Positions 1 to 11,407 of a DNA stretch of 64,000 nucleotides are shown here, one piece after another. Source of the stretch: Mesorhizobium norvegicum (GTDB lineage Bacteria > Pseudomonadota > Alphaproteobacteria > Rhizobiales > Rhizobiaceae); contig NZ_SMYZ01000012.1 of NCBI RefSeq assembly GCF_004919685.1, forward strand, positions 1 to 64,000, in the 5' to 3' direction. The position numbers and the translations under genes are program-made. The first letter of the stretch is position 1. Each line of letters starts with the position of its first letter. Below the pieces are notes generated by a model. It did no database searches. It saw nothing but the letters and a program-made list of their open reading frames with translations, and was not told the DNA's origin.

Positions 1-19
1 ACTCATCTGCTTACGACAC

Positions 20-36
20 AGCCCGCACGGCGGGCT
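20..36. terminator. GC-rich hairpin at the left edge
   Basis: A perfect 7-bp stem (AGCCCGC / GCGGGCT) closes an ACG triloop. No T-run follows on the plus strand, so it is a weak or Rho-type 3' end for a gene left of the window, or simply leader structure. Function is uncertain. Confidence 0.35.
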
Positions 37-91
37 TGAAACACCGGCCATGATCGTTTATATCAACCTCAAATTCTTGGTCGGTATGACG

Positions 92-123
92 AAGAGTGGG
101 TCCACCCGGTCCCGCTCTTTTTT
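92..123 (+). terminator. Intrinsic terminator/attenuator in the rimP leader
   Basis: A 9-bp stem, AAGAGTGGG pairing with CCCGCTCTT (one G-T wobble), has a 10-nt loop and runs straight into a TTTTTT tract. It ends 40 nt before the rimP start. It may terminate an upstream gene, or act as an attenuator of the rimP-nusA-infB operon. Leader attenuators upstream of rimP are known in other proteobacteria, but this sequence was not matched to any covariance model. Confidence 0.55.
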
Positions 124-163
124 ATTACCTGCCGATAACTTCGGGTAGAGCGACAGGGCTTCA

Positions 164-811
164 ATGACTGCAACGGCAAGCGAGGGCGACGATCGCATCA
201 TCCGCGAAAGCGGCATCGATGCGCGCATCGCGCTGATCGTCCAGCCGGTTCTGCGCGGCATCGGCTTCCGCCTCGTGCGGGTGCATCTGTCGGGCCAGAA
301 CGGGCTGACGCTGCAGATCATGGCCGAGCGCGAGGACGGCACCATGACCGTCGAGGATTGCGAAGAGGTCAGCCGCGCGGTGTCGCCGGCACTCGACGTC
401 GATGATCCGATCGAAAAGGCCTATCACCTTGAAGTCTCGTCGCCCGGCATCGACCGGCCGCTGGTCCGCAAATCGGACTTCACGACCTGGACGGGTCATC
501 TGGTCAAGATGGAAACATCGATCGTCGTTGCCGACCGCAAGCGGTTCAAGGGCAAGATCGTCGAAGCCGGCGAAGACGATGTGCTGATCGAGCGCGAAAA
601 GGCCGCCTATGGCGAGGAGCCGACGGTGCGGGTCCCCTATGACGCGATTTCCGAAACGCGCCTGATCCTGACCGACGATCTCATCCGCGACGCCCTGTCG
701 AAGGACAACAGGGCGCGCAAGGAAGCCAAAAGAAATCGCGGCGAACCGGACGACGATGTGCCCGAGGGTGCGGAAGCGGACGCCACGGAAGAACACGAAC
801 AGGAACTATGA
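164..811 (+). CDS. rimP: Ribosome maturation factor RimP
   Basis: A 215-residue protein with the two-domain RimP layout. The N-terminal alpha/beta domain (about residues 20-95) contains [20 protein letters not shown], and an SH3-like C-terminal domain follows (about 100-170). RimP binds the free 30S precursor and helps assemble the head of the small subunit. The tail (about 180-215) is highly acidic ([19 protein letters not shown]), longer than in enteric RimP and common in alphaproteobacteria. It is first in the conserved rimP-nusA-infB operon, 49 nt upstream of nusA. The ATG at 164 has only a weak AGGG upstream, but no better in-frame start exists. Confidence 0.95.
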   Translation: MTATASEGDDRIIRESGIDARIALIVQPVLRGIGFRLVRVHLSGQNGLTLQIMAEREDGTMTVEDCEEVSRAVSPALDVDDPIEKAYHLEVSSPGIDRPLVRKSDFTTWTGHLVKMETSIVVADRKRFKGKIVEAGEDDVLIEREKAAYGEEPTVRVPYDAISETRLILTDDLIRDALSKDNRARKEAKRNRGEPDDDVPEGAEADATEEHEQEL

Positions 812-860
812 TTGAGCTGCCGGGCGCAAAGGTCCGGCAAACAGGCTCGGGAGAAAAACG

Positions 861-2456
861 ATGGTTGTAAGCGCCAACAGACTTGAACTGCTGCAGATCG
901 CCGACGCGGTCGCGCGTGAAAAGTCGATCGACAAGTCGATCGTCATCGCCGCCATGGCCGATGCGATCCAGAAGGCGGCACGCTCGCGTTATGGCCAGGA
1001 GACCAACATCCGCGCCGACATCAACCCGAACACCGGCGAGATGAAGCTGCAGCGGCTGATGGAAGTGGTCGAGAAGGTCGACGACTACGCCACGCAGATC
1101 GCCATTTCCTCGGCCCGCGAGCGCAATCCCGACGCCCAGCTCGGCGATTTCATCGCCGAACAGCTGCCGCCGATGGATTTCGGCCGCATCGCCGCCCAGT
1201 CGGCCAAGCAGGTCATCGTGCAGAAGGTGCGCGAGGCCGAACGCGACCGTCAGTATGACGAATACAAGGACCGCATCGGCGAAATCGTCAACGGCACCGT
1301 CAAGCGCGTCGAATACGGCAACGTCATCGTCGATCTCGGCCGCGGCGAAGCGATCATCCGTCGCGACGAACTGATCCCGCGCGAAAACTACAAATATGGT
1401 GACCGCGTCCGCGCCTACGTTTACGACGTGCGCCGTGAGCAGCGCGGCCCGCAGATCTTCCTGTCGCGAACCCATCCGCAGTTCATGGCCAAACTGTTCA
1501 CCATGGAAGTGCCGGAAATCTATGACGGCATCATCGAGATCAAGGCGGTCGCCCGCGACCCGGGTTCGCGCGCCAAGATCGCCGTTATCTCGCGCGATAG
1601 CTCGATCGATCCTGTCGGCGCCTGCGTTGGTATGCGCGGCAGCCGCGTCCAGGCCGTCGTCGGCGAATTGCAGGGCGAGAAGATCGACATCATTCCGTGG
1701 TCGCCTTCGGCCGCGTCCTTCATAGTCAACGCACTGCAGCCGGCGGAAGTCGCCAAGGTCGTGCTCGACGAGGATGCCGAACGCATCGAAGTCGTGGTTC
1801 CCGACGACCAGCTGTCGCTGGCCATCGGCCGCCGCGGCCAGAACGTGCGGCTCGCTTCGCAGCTGACCGGCTGGGATATCGACATCCTGACCGAGGCCGA
1901 AGAATCCGAGCGTCGCCAGAAGGAATTCGTCGAGCGTTCGTCGCTGTTCATGGAAGCCCTCGACGTCGACGAGATGGTCGGCCAGGTGCTTGCTTCCGAA
2001 GGCTTCACCAGCGTCGAGGAAGTCGCTTATGTCGATTCCGGCGAGATCGCCTCGATCGACGGTTTCGACGAAGACACCGCTTCGGAAATCCAGACCCGCG
2101 CCCGCGAATATCTGGAGAAGATCGAGGCCGAGCACGACGACAAGCGCAAGGCGCTCGGCGTCTCGGACGAATTGCGCGAAATCCCCGGTGTCACCACCGC
2201 CATGATGGTGACGCTCGGCGAAGACGGCGTGAAGACGATCGAGGACTTCGCCGGCTATGCCGCCGACGACCTCACCGGCTGGAAGGAACGCAAGGACGGC
2301 GAAACCAAGGTATTCCCCGGCGTGCTTGCCAATCACGGCGTCGCGCGTGCCGATGCCGAGCAGATGGTTCTGGCTGCCCGCCTCAAGGCCGGCTGGATCA
2401 CCGAAGACGAGCTTGCGGCCGAAGAAGTCTCGGCTGACGAAGCCGTTGGTGCGTGA
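861..2456 (+). CDS. nusA: Transcription termination/antitermination factor NusA
   Basis: A 531-residue NusA that binds RNA polymerase and modulates pausing, termination and antitermination. It has an N-terminal polymerase-binding domain (1-125) and an S1 domain (about 130-200, with [20 protein letters not shown]). A KH1 domain carries [14 protein letters not shown] and a KH2 domain carries [15 protein letters not shown]. Two C-terminal helix-hairpin-helix acidic repeats (about 360-510) end in an acidic tail. The start has a good Shine-Dalgarno (GGGAG, about 7 nt upstream). It sits between rimP and the YlxR-L7Ae gene in the same operon. Confidence 0.97.
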   Translation: MVVSANRLELLQIADAVAREKSIDKSIVIAAMADAIQKAARSRYGQETNIRADINPNTGEMKLQRLMEVVEKVDDYATQIAISSARERNPDAQLGDFIAEQLPPMDFGRIAAQSAKQVIVQKVREAERDRQYDEYKDRIGEIVNGTVKRVEYGNVIVDLGRGEAIIRRDELIPRENYKYGDRVRAYVYDVRREQRGPQIFLSRTHPQFMAKLFTMEVPEIYDGIIEIKAVARDPGSRAKIAVISRDSSIDPVGACVGMRGSRVQAVVGELQGEKIDIIPWSPSAASFIVNALQPAEVAKVVLDEDAERIEVVVPDDQLSLAIGRRGQNVRLASQLTGWDIDILTEAEESERRQKEFVERSSLFMEALDVDEMVGQVLASEGFTSVEEVAYVDSGEIASIDGFDEDTASEIQTRAREYLEKIEAEHDDKRKALGVSDELREIPGVTTAMMVTLGEDGVKTIEDFAGYAADDLTGWKERKDGETKVFPGVLANHGVARADAEQMVLAARLKAGWITEDELAAEEVSADEAVGA

Positions 2457-2494
2457 GGTGAAACCGCATCGCACCGAACCCGCCCCTGGACGAG

Positions 2495-3145
2495 ATGAAC
2501 GATCGCACCTGCATCGTTACGCGCAAACAAGCCGAACCGGATGAACTGATCCGTTTCGTCGTCGGCCCGGATTCGGCCGTCGTTCCCGACATCAAGAGAA
2601 ATCTGCCCGGCCGCGGTTGCTGGGTGAGCGCCGACCGCCTACATATCGACAAGGCTGCGGCGAAGAACCTCTTTGCCCGCGCCTTCAAGGCACAGGTGGT
2701 CGTGCCGCCCGATCTTGGCGGCATGGTCGACGGGCTGCTTTCCAGATACGCTCTGGGTATGCTTGGTCTTGCCCGCAAGGCAGGCGCAATTTCGCTTGGT
2801 GCTACCAAGGTCGAGAGCGCGGTGCGCGGCGGATTGGCGCTTTTCGTGCTGCATGCGACCGAGGCGTCCGACGACGGCGTGCGCAAGATCAGCCAGGCGC
2901 GACGGGCGACAGTCCATCTCGGCGGGCCCGCTATCCTTGCCTACAAACTTTTCTCCGAGGCCGAGTTGAGCTTGGCATTGGGGGGTACAAATGTGATACA
3001 TGCTGCCGTTCTCGCGGGAGACGCGGGCAGGGCGGTCCAGAAGCGCATGGTTGCGCTCGACCGGTATCGGGGCGGTTCCCCGGACGATCTGGCAATGCTT
3101 GCGGCTGTTGCTGACGAAGATGATGCCGCAGAGGATATGGAATGA
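2495..3145 (+). CDS. RNA-binding protein: YlxR (DUF448) fused to an L7Ae-like domain
   Basis: A 216-residue protein between nusA and infB. Residues 1-75 match the YlxR/DUF448 fold ([19 protein letters not shown], then the GRGCWV signature). Residues about 85-180 form an L7Ae/L30e-like domain ([20 protein letters not shown]). In Firmicutes these are two separate genes, ylxR and ylxQ, at the same place; the fused form is usual in alphaproteobacteria. A role in ribosome or RNA metabolism is inferred from family and context. Its stop overlaps the infB start by 4 nt (ATGA), implying translational coupling. The tail is acidic. Confidence 0.88.
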   Translation: MNDRTCIVTRKQAEPDELIRFVVGPDSAVVPDIKRNLPGRGCWVSADRLHIDKAAAKNLFARAFKAQVVVPPDLGGMVDGLLSRYALGMLGLARKAGAISLGATKVESAVRGGLALFVLHATEASDDGVRKISQARRATVHLGGPAILAYKLFSEAELSLALGGTNVIHAAVLAGDAGRAVQKRMVALDRYRGGSPDDLAMLAAVADEDDAAEDME

Positions 3146-5712
3146 GCGATACGAAATCGGGTGACGACAATACGCTGAGTGTGACGCCGAAGAAGACCTT
3201 GACGCTGAAGCGCCCCGGTATGGAACAGGGCACTGTGCGCCAGAACTTCTCGCACGGCCGCACCAAGCAGGTCGTCGTCGAAACCAAGAAGCGCAAGTTC
3301 TCGATGCCTGGCGACAAGCCGGAGCCGGTTGCCGCCCCCGTCTTCACACCGAAGCCGGCGGTTGTGGCCGCGCCCGTTGTGCAGGAAGCGCCGAAGGCGC
3401 CGCCACCGCCCCCACCAGCACCGGTCGAACGCGGCGGCATGGTGCTGAACGAACTGTCGCGCAGTGAAATGGAGGCGCGCCGCAGGGCGCTTGAAGGCTC
3501 CAAGGTGCGCGAGGTCGAGGACCGTCAGCGCGCCGCCGAGGACGCCAAGCGCCGTGCCGAGGACGAAGAGCGCCGCAAGCGCGAACGCGATGAATCCGCA
3601 CGCCGCCAGGCCGAGGAAGAGGCGCGGTTGCAGACCGAGGCCGAGTCTCGCCGTCGGGCCGAGGAAGAGGCACGCCGCCGCGCGCCGCTGACCGCCGAAC
3701 TGGCAACAGTCGACGACGAGGAAGAGGTCAAGCCGAAGCGGGTTGGTGCCGGCGCACCGGTGCGCCGTCCGGTCACGCCCGAAGTGGCGCGTCCGGCCAA
3801 GCCGACCAAGAGCGAGGAAGACCGCCGCCGTGGCAAGCTGACGCTGAATTCAGCATTGTCCGACGAAGACGCGAGGGCCCGTTCGCTTTCGTCGATGCGT
3901 CGCCGCCAGGAAAAATTCAAGCGCGCGATGCATAATGAGCCGCGCGAGAAAGTCATGCGCGAAGTGATCCTGCCCGAGACCATCACCATCCAGGAACTGG
4001 CGCAACGCATGTCCGAGCGCGCGGTCGACCTGGTCAAGTTCTTCATGAAGCAGGGACAGATCCTGAAGCCGGGCGACGTCATCGACGCCGATACGGCAGA
4101 GCTGGTCGCCACCGAATTCGGTCATACGGTCCGCCGCGTCGCCGAGTCCGACATCGAGGAAGGCCTATTCAACATCGCCGACAATGCCGAGGACCTGGTG
4201 ACGCGTCCGCCTGTCGTGACGATCATGGGCCATGTCGATCACGGCAAGACCTCGCTGCTCGACGCCATCCGCAACGCCAATGTTGTTTCCGGCGAAGCCG
4301 GCGGCATCACCCAGCATATCGGCGCCTACCAGGTCGAGAAGAACGGTCACAAGATCACCTTCATCGACACGCCCGGCCACGCCGCCTTCACGGCGATGCG
4401 TGCTCGTGGCGCCCAGGCGACCGACATTGCCATCCTGGTTGTGGCGGCCGACGACAGCGTCATGCCGCAGACGATCGAATCGATCAGCCATGCCAAGGCG
4501 GCCGGCGTTCCGATCATCGTGGCGATCAACAAGATCGACAAGCATGATGCCGATCCGCAGAAAGTGCGCTCCGAACTGCTGCGCCACGAGGTTTTCGTCG
4601 AATCCATGGGCGGTGAAGTTCTGGACGTCGAAGTGTCGGCGACCAAGGGCACCAATCTCGACAAGCTGCTCGAAGCGATCCTGCTGCAGGCCGAAATTCT
4701 CGACCTGAAGGCCAATCCGGATCGTACCGCCGAGGGTGTCGTCATCGAAGCCCAGCTAGACAAGGGCCGTGGTCCCGTTGCCACCGTGCTGGTGCAGACC
4801 GGCACGCTGATGCCGGGCGACATCCTTGTTGCCGGCAACGAATGGGGCCGGGTGCGCGCGCTGGTCAACGATCGTGGCACGCAGATCAAGGAAGCGCCGC
4901 CGGCGATGCCGGTCGAAGTGCTCGGCTTGCAGGGCACGCCGCAGGCAGGCGACCGCTTCGCCGTGGTCAACAACGAGGCCCGTGCCCGCGAGATCACCGA
5001 ATATCGCCAGCGTCTGGCGCGCGAGAAGGCGGTTGCCAAGCATGCCGGCCAGCGCGGTTCGCTAGAGCAGATGATGTCGCAGTTGCAGACGAGCGGGTTG
5101 AAGGAATTCCCGCTGGTCATCAAGGGCGACGTGCAGGGCTCGATCGAGGCGATCAACGCGGCGCTGGACAAGCTCGGCACCGACGAAGTGCGTGCGCGCA
5201 TCGTCCATGCCGGCGCCGGCGCCATCACCGAAAGCGACGTGTCGCTGGCGGAGACTTCGGGTGCCGCGATCATCGGCTTCAACGTCCGCGCCAACGTCCA
5301 GGCGCGTGCTGCTGCAGTGGCAGCTGGCATCGAAATCCGCTACTACTCGATCATCTACAACCTTGTGGATGACGTGAAGGCGGCTCTGTCGGGCCTGCTG
5401 TCGCCGGAGCGTCGCGAGACCTTCATCGGCAATGCGCAGATCCTCGAGATCTTCGACATCACCAAGGTCGGCAAGATCGCCGGCTGCCGTGTCACCGAAG
5501 GCAAGGTCGAGCGTGGTGCGGGCGTGCGCCTGATCCGCGACAACGTTGTCATCCACGAAGGCACGCTGAAGACGCTGAAGCGCTTCAAGGACGAAGTTTC
5601 GGAAGTCCCCGGCGGCCAGGAGTGCGGCATGGCCTTCCAGAACTACGAGGACATGCGCGTCGGCGACGTCATCGAGTGCTTCCGCGTCGAGATGGTGACC
5701 CGGACGCTCTGA
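3142..5712 (+). CDS. infB: Translation initiation factor IF-2
   Basis: An 856-residue IF-2, the GTPase that delivers initiator tRNA to the 30S subunit. The N-terminal third has a proline-rich stretch (about 60-95) and a long charged Glu/Arg/Ala coiled coil (about 110-185). An IF2_N module lies near 275-330 ([20 protein letters not shown]). The G domain starts near 358 with GHVDHGKT, then DTPGHAAF and NKIDKHD. Domains II, III and IV complete the protein. The ATG overlaps the preceding stop (ATGA). A stable hairpin (5735-5760) lies between infB and rbfA. Confidence 0.97.
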   Translation: MSDTKSGDDNTLSVTPKKTLTLKRPGMEQGTVRQNFSHGRTKQVVVETKKRKFSMPGDKPEPVAAPVFTPKPAVVAAPVVQEAPKAPPPPPPAPVERGGMVLNELSRSEMEARRRALEGSKVREVEDRQRAAEDAKRRAEDEERRKRERDESARRQAEEEARLQTEAESRRRAEEEARRRAPLTAELATVDDEEEVKPKRVGAGAPVRRPVTPEVARPAKPTKSEEDRRRGKLTLNSALSDEDARARSLSSMRRRQEKFKRAMHNEPREKVMREVILPETITIQELAQRMSERAVDLVKFFMKQGQILKPGDVIDADTAELVATEFGHTVRRVAESDIEEGLFNIADNAEDLVTRPPVVTIMGHVDHGKTSLLDAIRNANVVSGEAGGITQHIGAYQVEKNGHKITFIDTPGHAAFTAMRARGAQATDIAILVVAADDSVMPQTIESISHAKAAGVPIIVAINKIDKHDADPQKVRSELLRHEVFVESMGGEVLDVEVSATKGTNLDKLLEAILLQAEILDLKANPDRTAEGVVIEAQLDKGRGPVATVLVQTGTLMPGDILVAGNEWGRVRALVNDRGTQIKEAPPAMPVEVLGLQGTPQAGDRFAVVNNEARAREITEYRQRLAREKAVAKHAGQRGSLEQMMSQLQTSGLKEFPLVIKGDVQGSIEAINAALDKLGTDEVRARIVHAGAGAITESDVSLAETSGAAIIGFNVRANVQARAAAVAAGIEIRYYSIIYNLVDDVKAALSGLLSPERRETFIGNAQILEIFDITKVGKIAGCRVTEGKVERGAGVRLIRDNVVIHEGTLKTLKRFKDEVSEVPGGQECGMAFQNYEDMRVGDVIECFRVEMVTRTL

Positions 5713-5734
5713 GTTCGAGTGACTTGTCCATACC

Positions 5735-5760
5735 GGGCGGTGGTCGAAAGACCGCCGCCC
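5735..5760 (+). other. Intra-operon hairpin between infB and rbfA
   Basis: An 11-bp stem (GGGCGGTGGTC / GACCGCCGCCC, one G-T wobble) closes a GAAA tetraloop. No T-run follows, so it is more likely an mRNA processing or stability element than an intrinsic terminator. Confidence 0.5.
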
Positions 5761-5838
5761 AAGGTCTATTGAGAATGGCCCATATGAGACATGCGGCACG
5801 GTCCCAACCCGCGCCTCACGCTTTCAGGATTGAGAAAA

Positions 5839-6264
5839 ATGCCCCGTCCAACCACATCCAGCCCATCCCAGCGCATGCTGCGCGTCGCCGAGCAGGTGCG
5901 CCATGCGCTGTCCGAAACCCTGCAGCGCGGCGAGATCATCGATCCGCTGATCGAGAACACCGTGGTGTCGGTCTCGGAAGTGCGCATGTCGCCCGACCTC
6001 AAGGTCGCCACCGCCTTCGTCTCGCCACTCGGTGCCAAGGATACCGATGCGGTGGTCGAGGCGCTGAACAAGCACGCGAAATTCGTCCGCGGCCGTGTCT
6101 CAGGCGCGCTGCGGCAGATGAAGTTCATGCCGGAGTTCCGCTTCAAGCTCGACACCTCCTTCGACAATTTCGCCAGGATCAACGACCTGTTGAAGTCGCC
6201 CGAGGTGGCACGCGATCTGGGTCCTGAGGACCAGGGCAAGGACGACAACAAGGACACCGAATAG
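5839..6264 (+). CDS. rbfA: Ribosome-binding factor A
   Basis: A 141-residue RbfA, a KH-like 30S assembly factor that acts on the 5' end of 16S rRNA. Characteristic stretches are [20 protein letters not shown], the [19 protein letters not shown] strand and the [14 protein letters not shown] end. The ATG at 5839 (MPRPTTSS) is chosen because it follows GAGAAAA and fits family length; an ATG 48 nt upstream would add an atypical leader. Its TAG stop overlaps the GTG start of truB by one base. Confidence 0.93.
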   Translation: MPRPTTSSPSQRMLRVAEQVRHALSETLQRGEIIDPLIENTVVSVSEVRMSPDLKVATAFVSPLGAKDTDAVVEALNKHAKFVRGRVSGALRQMKFMPEFRFKLDTSFDNFARINDLLKSPEVARDLGPEDQGKDDNKDTE

Positions 6265-7259
6265 TGGCGCGCCGCGGCAAGAAGAAGGGCCGGCCGATCT
6301 CGGGCTGGCTGATCCTGGACAAGCCGGTCGGCATGGGCTCGACCGAAGCCGTCTCCAAGATCAAATGGCTGTTCCAGGCGGAAAAGGCCGGCCATGCCGG
6401 CACGCTCGACCCGCTCGCCTCCGGCATGCTGCCGATCGCGCTTGGCGAGGCCACCAAGACCGTGCCCTACGTGCAGGACGGCGCCAAGATCTATCGGTTC
6501 ACCGTTGCCTGGGGACAGGAGCGCTCCACCGATGACCTCGAAGGCCCGGTGACGAAGGAGTCCGATCTGCGTCCATCGGAAGCCGAGGTCAAGGCGCTGC
6601 TGCCGAAATACACCGGCGTCATCATGCAGACGCCGCCGCAATTCTCGGCCATCAAGATCGCGGGCGAGCGCGCCTATGATCTGGCCCGCGACGGCGCGAC
6701 AGTCGACATTCCGCCACGCGAGATCGAGATCGGCCGTTTGGACGTTGTCGAGCATAGCGCCGACCATACTGTTTTCGAGGTCGAATGCGGCAAGGGCACC
6801 TATGTGCGCTCGCTGGCCCGCGACATGGGCCGCGACATGGGCTGCTTCGGTCATATTTCCGAATTGCGCCGGGTCGAGGTCGAGCCGTTCACGCCAGAGG
6901 ATTTCGTCACCATCGCCGAGCTGGAAGCCGCCCGTTTCGGTACGCAGGATGAAGACAGCGCGGACGCGACTGACGTCGCTGACGCGACGGACATCGCTGA
7001 CGCGGTGGAAGCACCGATCGACTTCGACGCCATCGATGCGCTTCTGGTCGACACGTCGGCTGCCCTCGACTGCCTGCCGGAGATCGCCATCAGCGACGAC
7101 GCGGCGACCAAGATCCGCCTTGGCAACCCGGTCATCATTCGTGGTCGCGATGCACCGGTGGAAGCCGAAGAAGCCTGCGCCACGGCGCGCGGCAAGCTGG
7201 TCGCCATCGGCGCCATCGAGCAAGGCATGTTCAAGCCCAAGCGGGTCTTTGCCGGCTGA
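6264..7259 (+). CDS. truB: tRNA pseudouridine(55) synthase TruB
   Basis: A 331-residue TruB that makes pseudouridine-55 in the T-loop of tRNAs. The catalytic aspartate is in [15 protein letters not shown]; later motifs include [19 protein letters not shown] and [12 protein letters not shown]. The start is GTG at 6264, sharing a base with the rbfA stop. Between the catalytic domain and the C-terminal PUA-like region is an acidic, low-complexity insertion (about residues 230-255: [17 protein letters not shown]). It is encoded by a degenerate repeat near 6960-7010 and explains the slightly large size. The family assignment is secure. Confidence 0.95.
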   Translation: MARRGKKKGRPISGWLILDKPVGMGSTEAVSKIKWLFQAEKAGHAGTLDPLASGMLPIALGEATKTVPYVQDGAKIYRFTVAWGQERSTDDLEGPVTKESDLRPSEAEVKALLPKYTGVIMQTPPQFSAIKIAGERAYDLARDGATVDIPPREIEIGRLDVVEHSADHTVFEVECGKGTYVRSLARDMGRDMGCFGHISELRRVEVEPFTPEDFVTIAELEAARFGTQDEDSADATDVADATDIADAVEAPIDFDAIDALLVDTSAALDCLPEIAISDDAATKIRLGNPVIIRGRDAPVEAEEACATARGKLVAIGAIEQGMFKPKRVFAG

Positions 7260-7302
7260 CACCTGTCGTCTAATGTCGAGCCGGGACTCGCGCGAGGGGC
7301 AT

Positions 7303-8397
7303 ATGGCAAAGGCTGAGGCGATCAAGAAGCGGGCGCCGGTGAAAACAAGGCGGCCGCCGGTCGGTGCGTCGCCCGGCACGCTGATCGCCGACCCCTCGGC
7401 GCGGCGCAGCGAACTCAGGCTGACCCTGATCTCGCCGCAGAAATTCAAGACCATCGAAAATGCCAGCATCGACGACCTCAACACCCATTGCGACAAATGG
7501 CCGGTCCTCTGGCTCGACTGCACCGGCCTCGCCAACATCCAGCTGATCGAGGAGATCGGCCGCATTTTCAGCCTGCATCCGCTGGCGCTGGAGGACGTCG
7601 TCAACACCGGCCAGCGGCCGAAAGTCGATTTCTTCGAGGACCATGCCTTCGTCGTCGTCAGGATGATCGACGATGTCACGTCGCACCGCTATGAGCAGAT
7701 CGCCGTCTTCTTCGGCAACAATTTCGTCGTCACGTTCCAGGAGCGCGAAGGCGATCCGTTCGATCCCGTGCGCAAGCGCATCGAAAGTTCGGCGCCCAAC
7801 CGGTTGCGCGCGCGCGGCGCCGACTACCTCGCCTATGCGCTGATCGATGCCGTCGTCGACAGTTATTTCCCGCCGATCGAGGCGGCCGGCGAGCTGGTCG
7901 ACAGCATCGAGGACGAGATGCTGCATTCGACGCACAAGCATCAGATGCGGCAGCTGCATGAATTGCGCCGCGATGCCAATGTGCTGAAAGGCGTGCTGTG
8001 GCCGATGCGCGATGCGCTGGCGACGCTGATCCGCAACGACGTGCCCTATGTGAAGGCCGAAACCAAGATCTTTCTCAACGACACACTCGACCATTCGCTC
8101 AGGCTGATCGAACTGGTCGAAACCCAGCGCGACATGCTGACCGGCCTGATCGAGATGCATCTGTCGCTGAGCCAGGCGCGCACCAACGACGTCATCAGCT
8201 ATCTCACCATCGTCTCGGTCATCTTCATGCCGCTCACCTTCCTGGTCGGCATCTGGGGCATGAATTTCGATCCGGCGTCTTCGCCCTGGAACATGCCGGA
8301 ACTGAAAGCCTATTACGGTTATCCGGCATCGCTCCTGTTCATGGCCGTTGTCGCGTTCGGGCTGATCGCCTTCTTCAAATGGAAGAAATGGCTCTGA
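7303..8397 (+). CDS. corA: CorA-type divalent metal ion (magnesium) transporter
   Basis: A 364-residue CorA-family protein for Mg2+ (possibly Co2+/Ni2+) uptake at the inner membrane. A large cytoplasmic domain (LALEDVVNTGQRPKVDFFED, HQMRQLHELRRDANVLKG) precedes two C-terminal membrane helices. The diagnostic GMN motif is in FLVGIWGMNFDP, and the protein ends in FKWKKWL. The ATG at 7303 is preceded by GAGGGG, although spacing is tight; an in-frame ATG at 7273 lacks a ribosome-binding site. It lies 43 nt after truB in a position usually occupied by rpsO, so it may be co-transcribed with the translation operon. The exact metal is not determined by sequence. Confidence 0.9.
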   Translation: MAKAEAIKKRAPVKTRRPPVGASPGTLIADPSARRSELRLTLISPQKFKTIENASIDDLNTHCDKWPVLWLDCTGLANIQLIEEIGRIFSLHPLALEDVVNTGQRPKVDFFEDHAFVVVRMIDDVTSHRYEQIAVFFGNNFVVTFQEREGDPFDPVRKRIESSAPNRLRARGADYLAYALIDAVVDSYFPPIEAAGELVDSIEDEMLHSTHKHQMRQLHELRRDANVLKGVLWPMRDALATLIRNDVPYVKAETKIFLNDTLDHSLRLIELVETQRDMLTGLIEMHLSLSQARTNDVISYLTIVSVIFMPLTFLVGIWGMNFDPASSPWNMPELKAYYGYPASLLFMAVVAFGLIAFFKWKKWL

Positions 8398-8408
8398 CAA
8401 GGATAAAT

Positions 8409-8425
8409 CAGGCCATTTCGGCCTG
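8409..8425 (+). terminator. Small hairpin after corA
   Basis: A 6-bp stem (CAGGCC / GGCCTG) with an ATTTC loop lies 12 nt after the corA stop. It is followed by AAAA rather than a T-run, so it would be a weak terminator at best. Confidence 0.3.
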
Positions 8426-8579
8426 AAAAGCCGGCTTGTGAATTGGGCTGGTGTTTTCCGGGGAATTGCACTATATGCGCCGCAGCATAGCGCTAAGACG
8501 CTTTGCTTGCACCGGCCCCTGCTGGACGACATCCCGGCTGAGGGCGACCCGTTTCCTCAAACAGATAAGGAAAAACACG

Positions 8580-8849
8580 ATGTCGATTACTGCCGAGCGC
8601 AAACAGGAATTGATGGGTGAATTCGCAACCGCCAAGGGCGACACCGGGTCTCCGGAAGTCCAGGTGGCCATCCTTTCCGAGCGCATCAAGAACCTGACCG
8701 ACCATTTCAAGGACCACAAGAAGGATAACCATTCCCGCCGTGGTCTGCTCGCCCTCGTCTCCCAGCGCCGCAGCCTGCTTGATTATCTCAAGCGCAAGGA
8801 CGACGCGCGCTACCAGACGTTGATCGAGAAGCTCGGTCTGCGCCGTTGA
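8580..8849 (+). CDS. rpsO: 30S ribosomal protein S15
   Basis: An 89-residue S15, exactly the usual family length, with [12 protein letters not shown] at the start and [16 protein letters not shown] at the end. S15 binds the central domain of 16S rRNA and contacts the 23S bridge. The ATG at 8580 has an AAGGA about 9 nt upstream. The 182-nt gap from corA, with no other gene, suggests its own promoter. It precedes pnp, the conserved proteobacterial order. Confidence 0.97.
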   Translation: MSITAERKQELMGEFATAKGDTGSPEVQVAILSERIKNLTDHFKDHKKDNHSRRGLLALVSQRRSLLDYLKRKDDARYQTLIEKLGLRR

Positions 8850-9127
8850 CGAATTGACCGGCGGGCTTTCTTCGGAGAGCCCGCCGGTCGCGCATTCTGC
8901 CAGTCGTATCGGCTGGCCAGACCCGGTTTCGATCGTGCAGAGGGCACTCGAAACCGCCCATGGACGGTCATGGGGCAGGATTGCAGGACGCTCGCGCGCG
9001 CTCGCCGCGCCGAAATTACCCGAGCTTCCCGTTGTCTTGCCCGTGGCTGCCCGAGAAAGGAAGCCAGGGAAAGGGCATCCGCGCACCGTGAAACGGCGCG
9101 GCCCTTTCCTCATATTAAGGACAAGAG
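8850..9127 (+). promoter_or_regulatory. Structured rpsO-pnp intergenic region
   Basis: This stretch holds no gene. It contains two clear hairpins: a perfect 12-bp stem at 8857-8890 (GACCGGCGGGCT / AGCCCGCCGGTC) and a perfect 9-bp stem at 8925-8957 (CGGTTTCGA / TCGAAACCG). Neither is followed by a T-run. In E. coli the rpsO-pnp spacer carries the rpsO terminator and an RNase III-processed stem through which PNPase represses its own synthesis. A similar role here is inferred only from position and structure. Confidence 0.5.
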
Positions 9128-11275
<2,148 letters not shown>

Positions 11276-11299
11276 TCGGCCTGAGATCATGAATCGAAG

Positions 11300-11333
11300 C
11301 GGGCGCGGCTTAGGTCGCGCCCGTTTTCATTTT
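11300..11333 (+). terminator. Intrinsic terminator after pnp
   Basis: A perfect 8-bp GC stem (CGGGCGCG / CGCGCCCG) with an 8-nt loop is followed by TTTTCATTTT. It is well placed 25 nt after the pnp stop. Confidence 0.8.
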
Positions 11334-11337
11334 CGGG

Positions 11338-11363
11338 ACGGGTTTCATTTTCAGCCCGTTTTT
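11338..11363 (+). terminator. Second, tandem terminator after pnp
   Basis: A 6-bp stem (ACGGGT / GCCCGT, with one wobble) is followed by TTTTT, directly downstream of the first terminator. The pair would insulate the next gene from the strong translation operon. Confidence 0.6.
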
Positions 11364-11407
11364 CTATTCGCAGATTGCCAAGACAGACCTCATTTCGAGA
11401 TCGAACA

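Noticed and set aside
681..2474. Long minus-strand open frame (about 597 codons) opposite nusA
   Set aside because: It is the antisense shadow of a GC-rich conserved gene. Its translation is Leu/Asp/Gly-rich without any family motif.
6960..7020. CRISPR-like repeat
   Set aside because: The repeat is short, degenerate and in frame inside truB; there are no spacers of uniform size and no cas genes.
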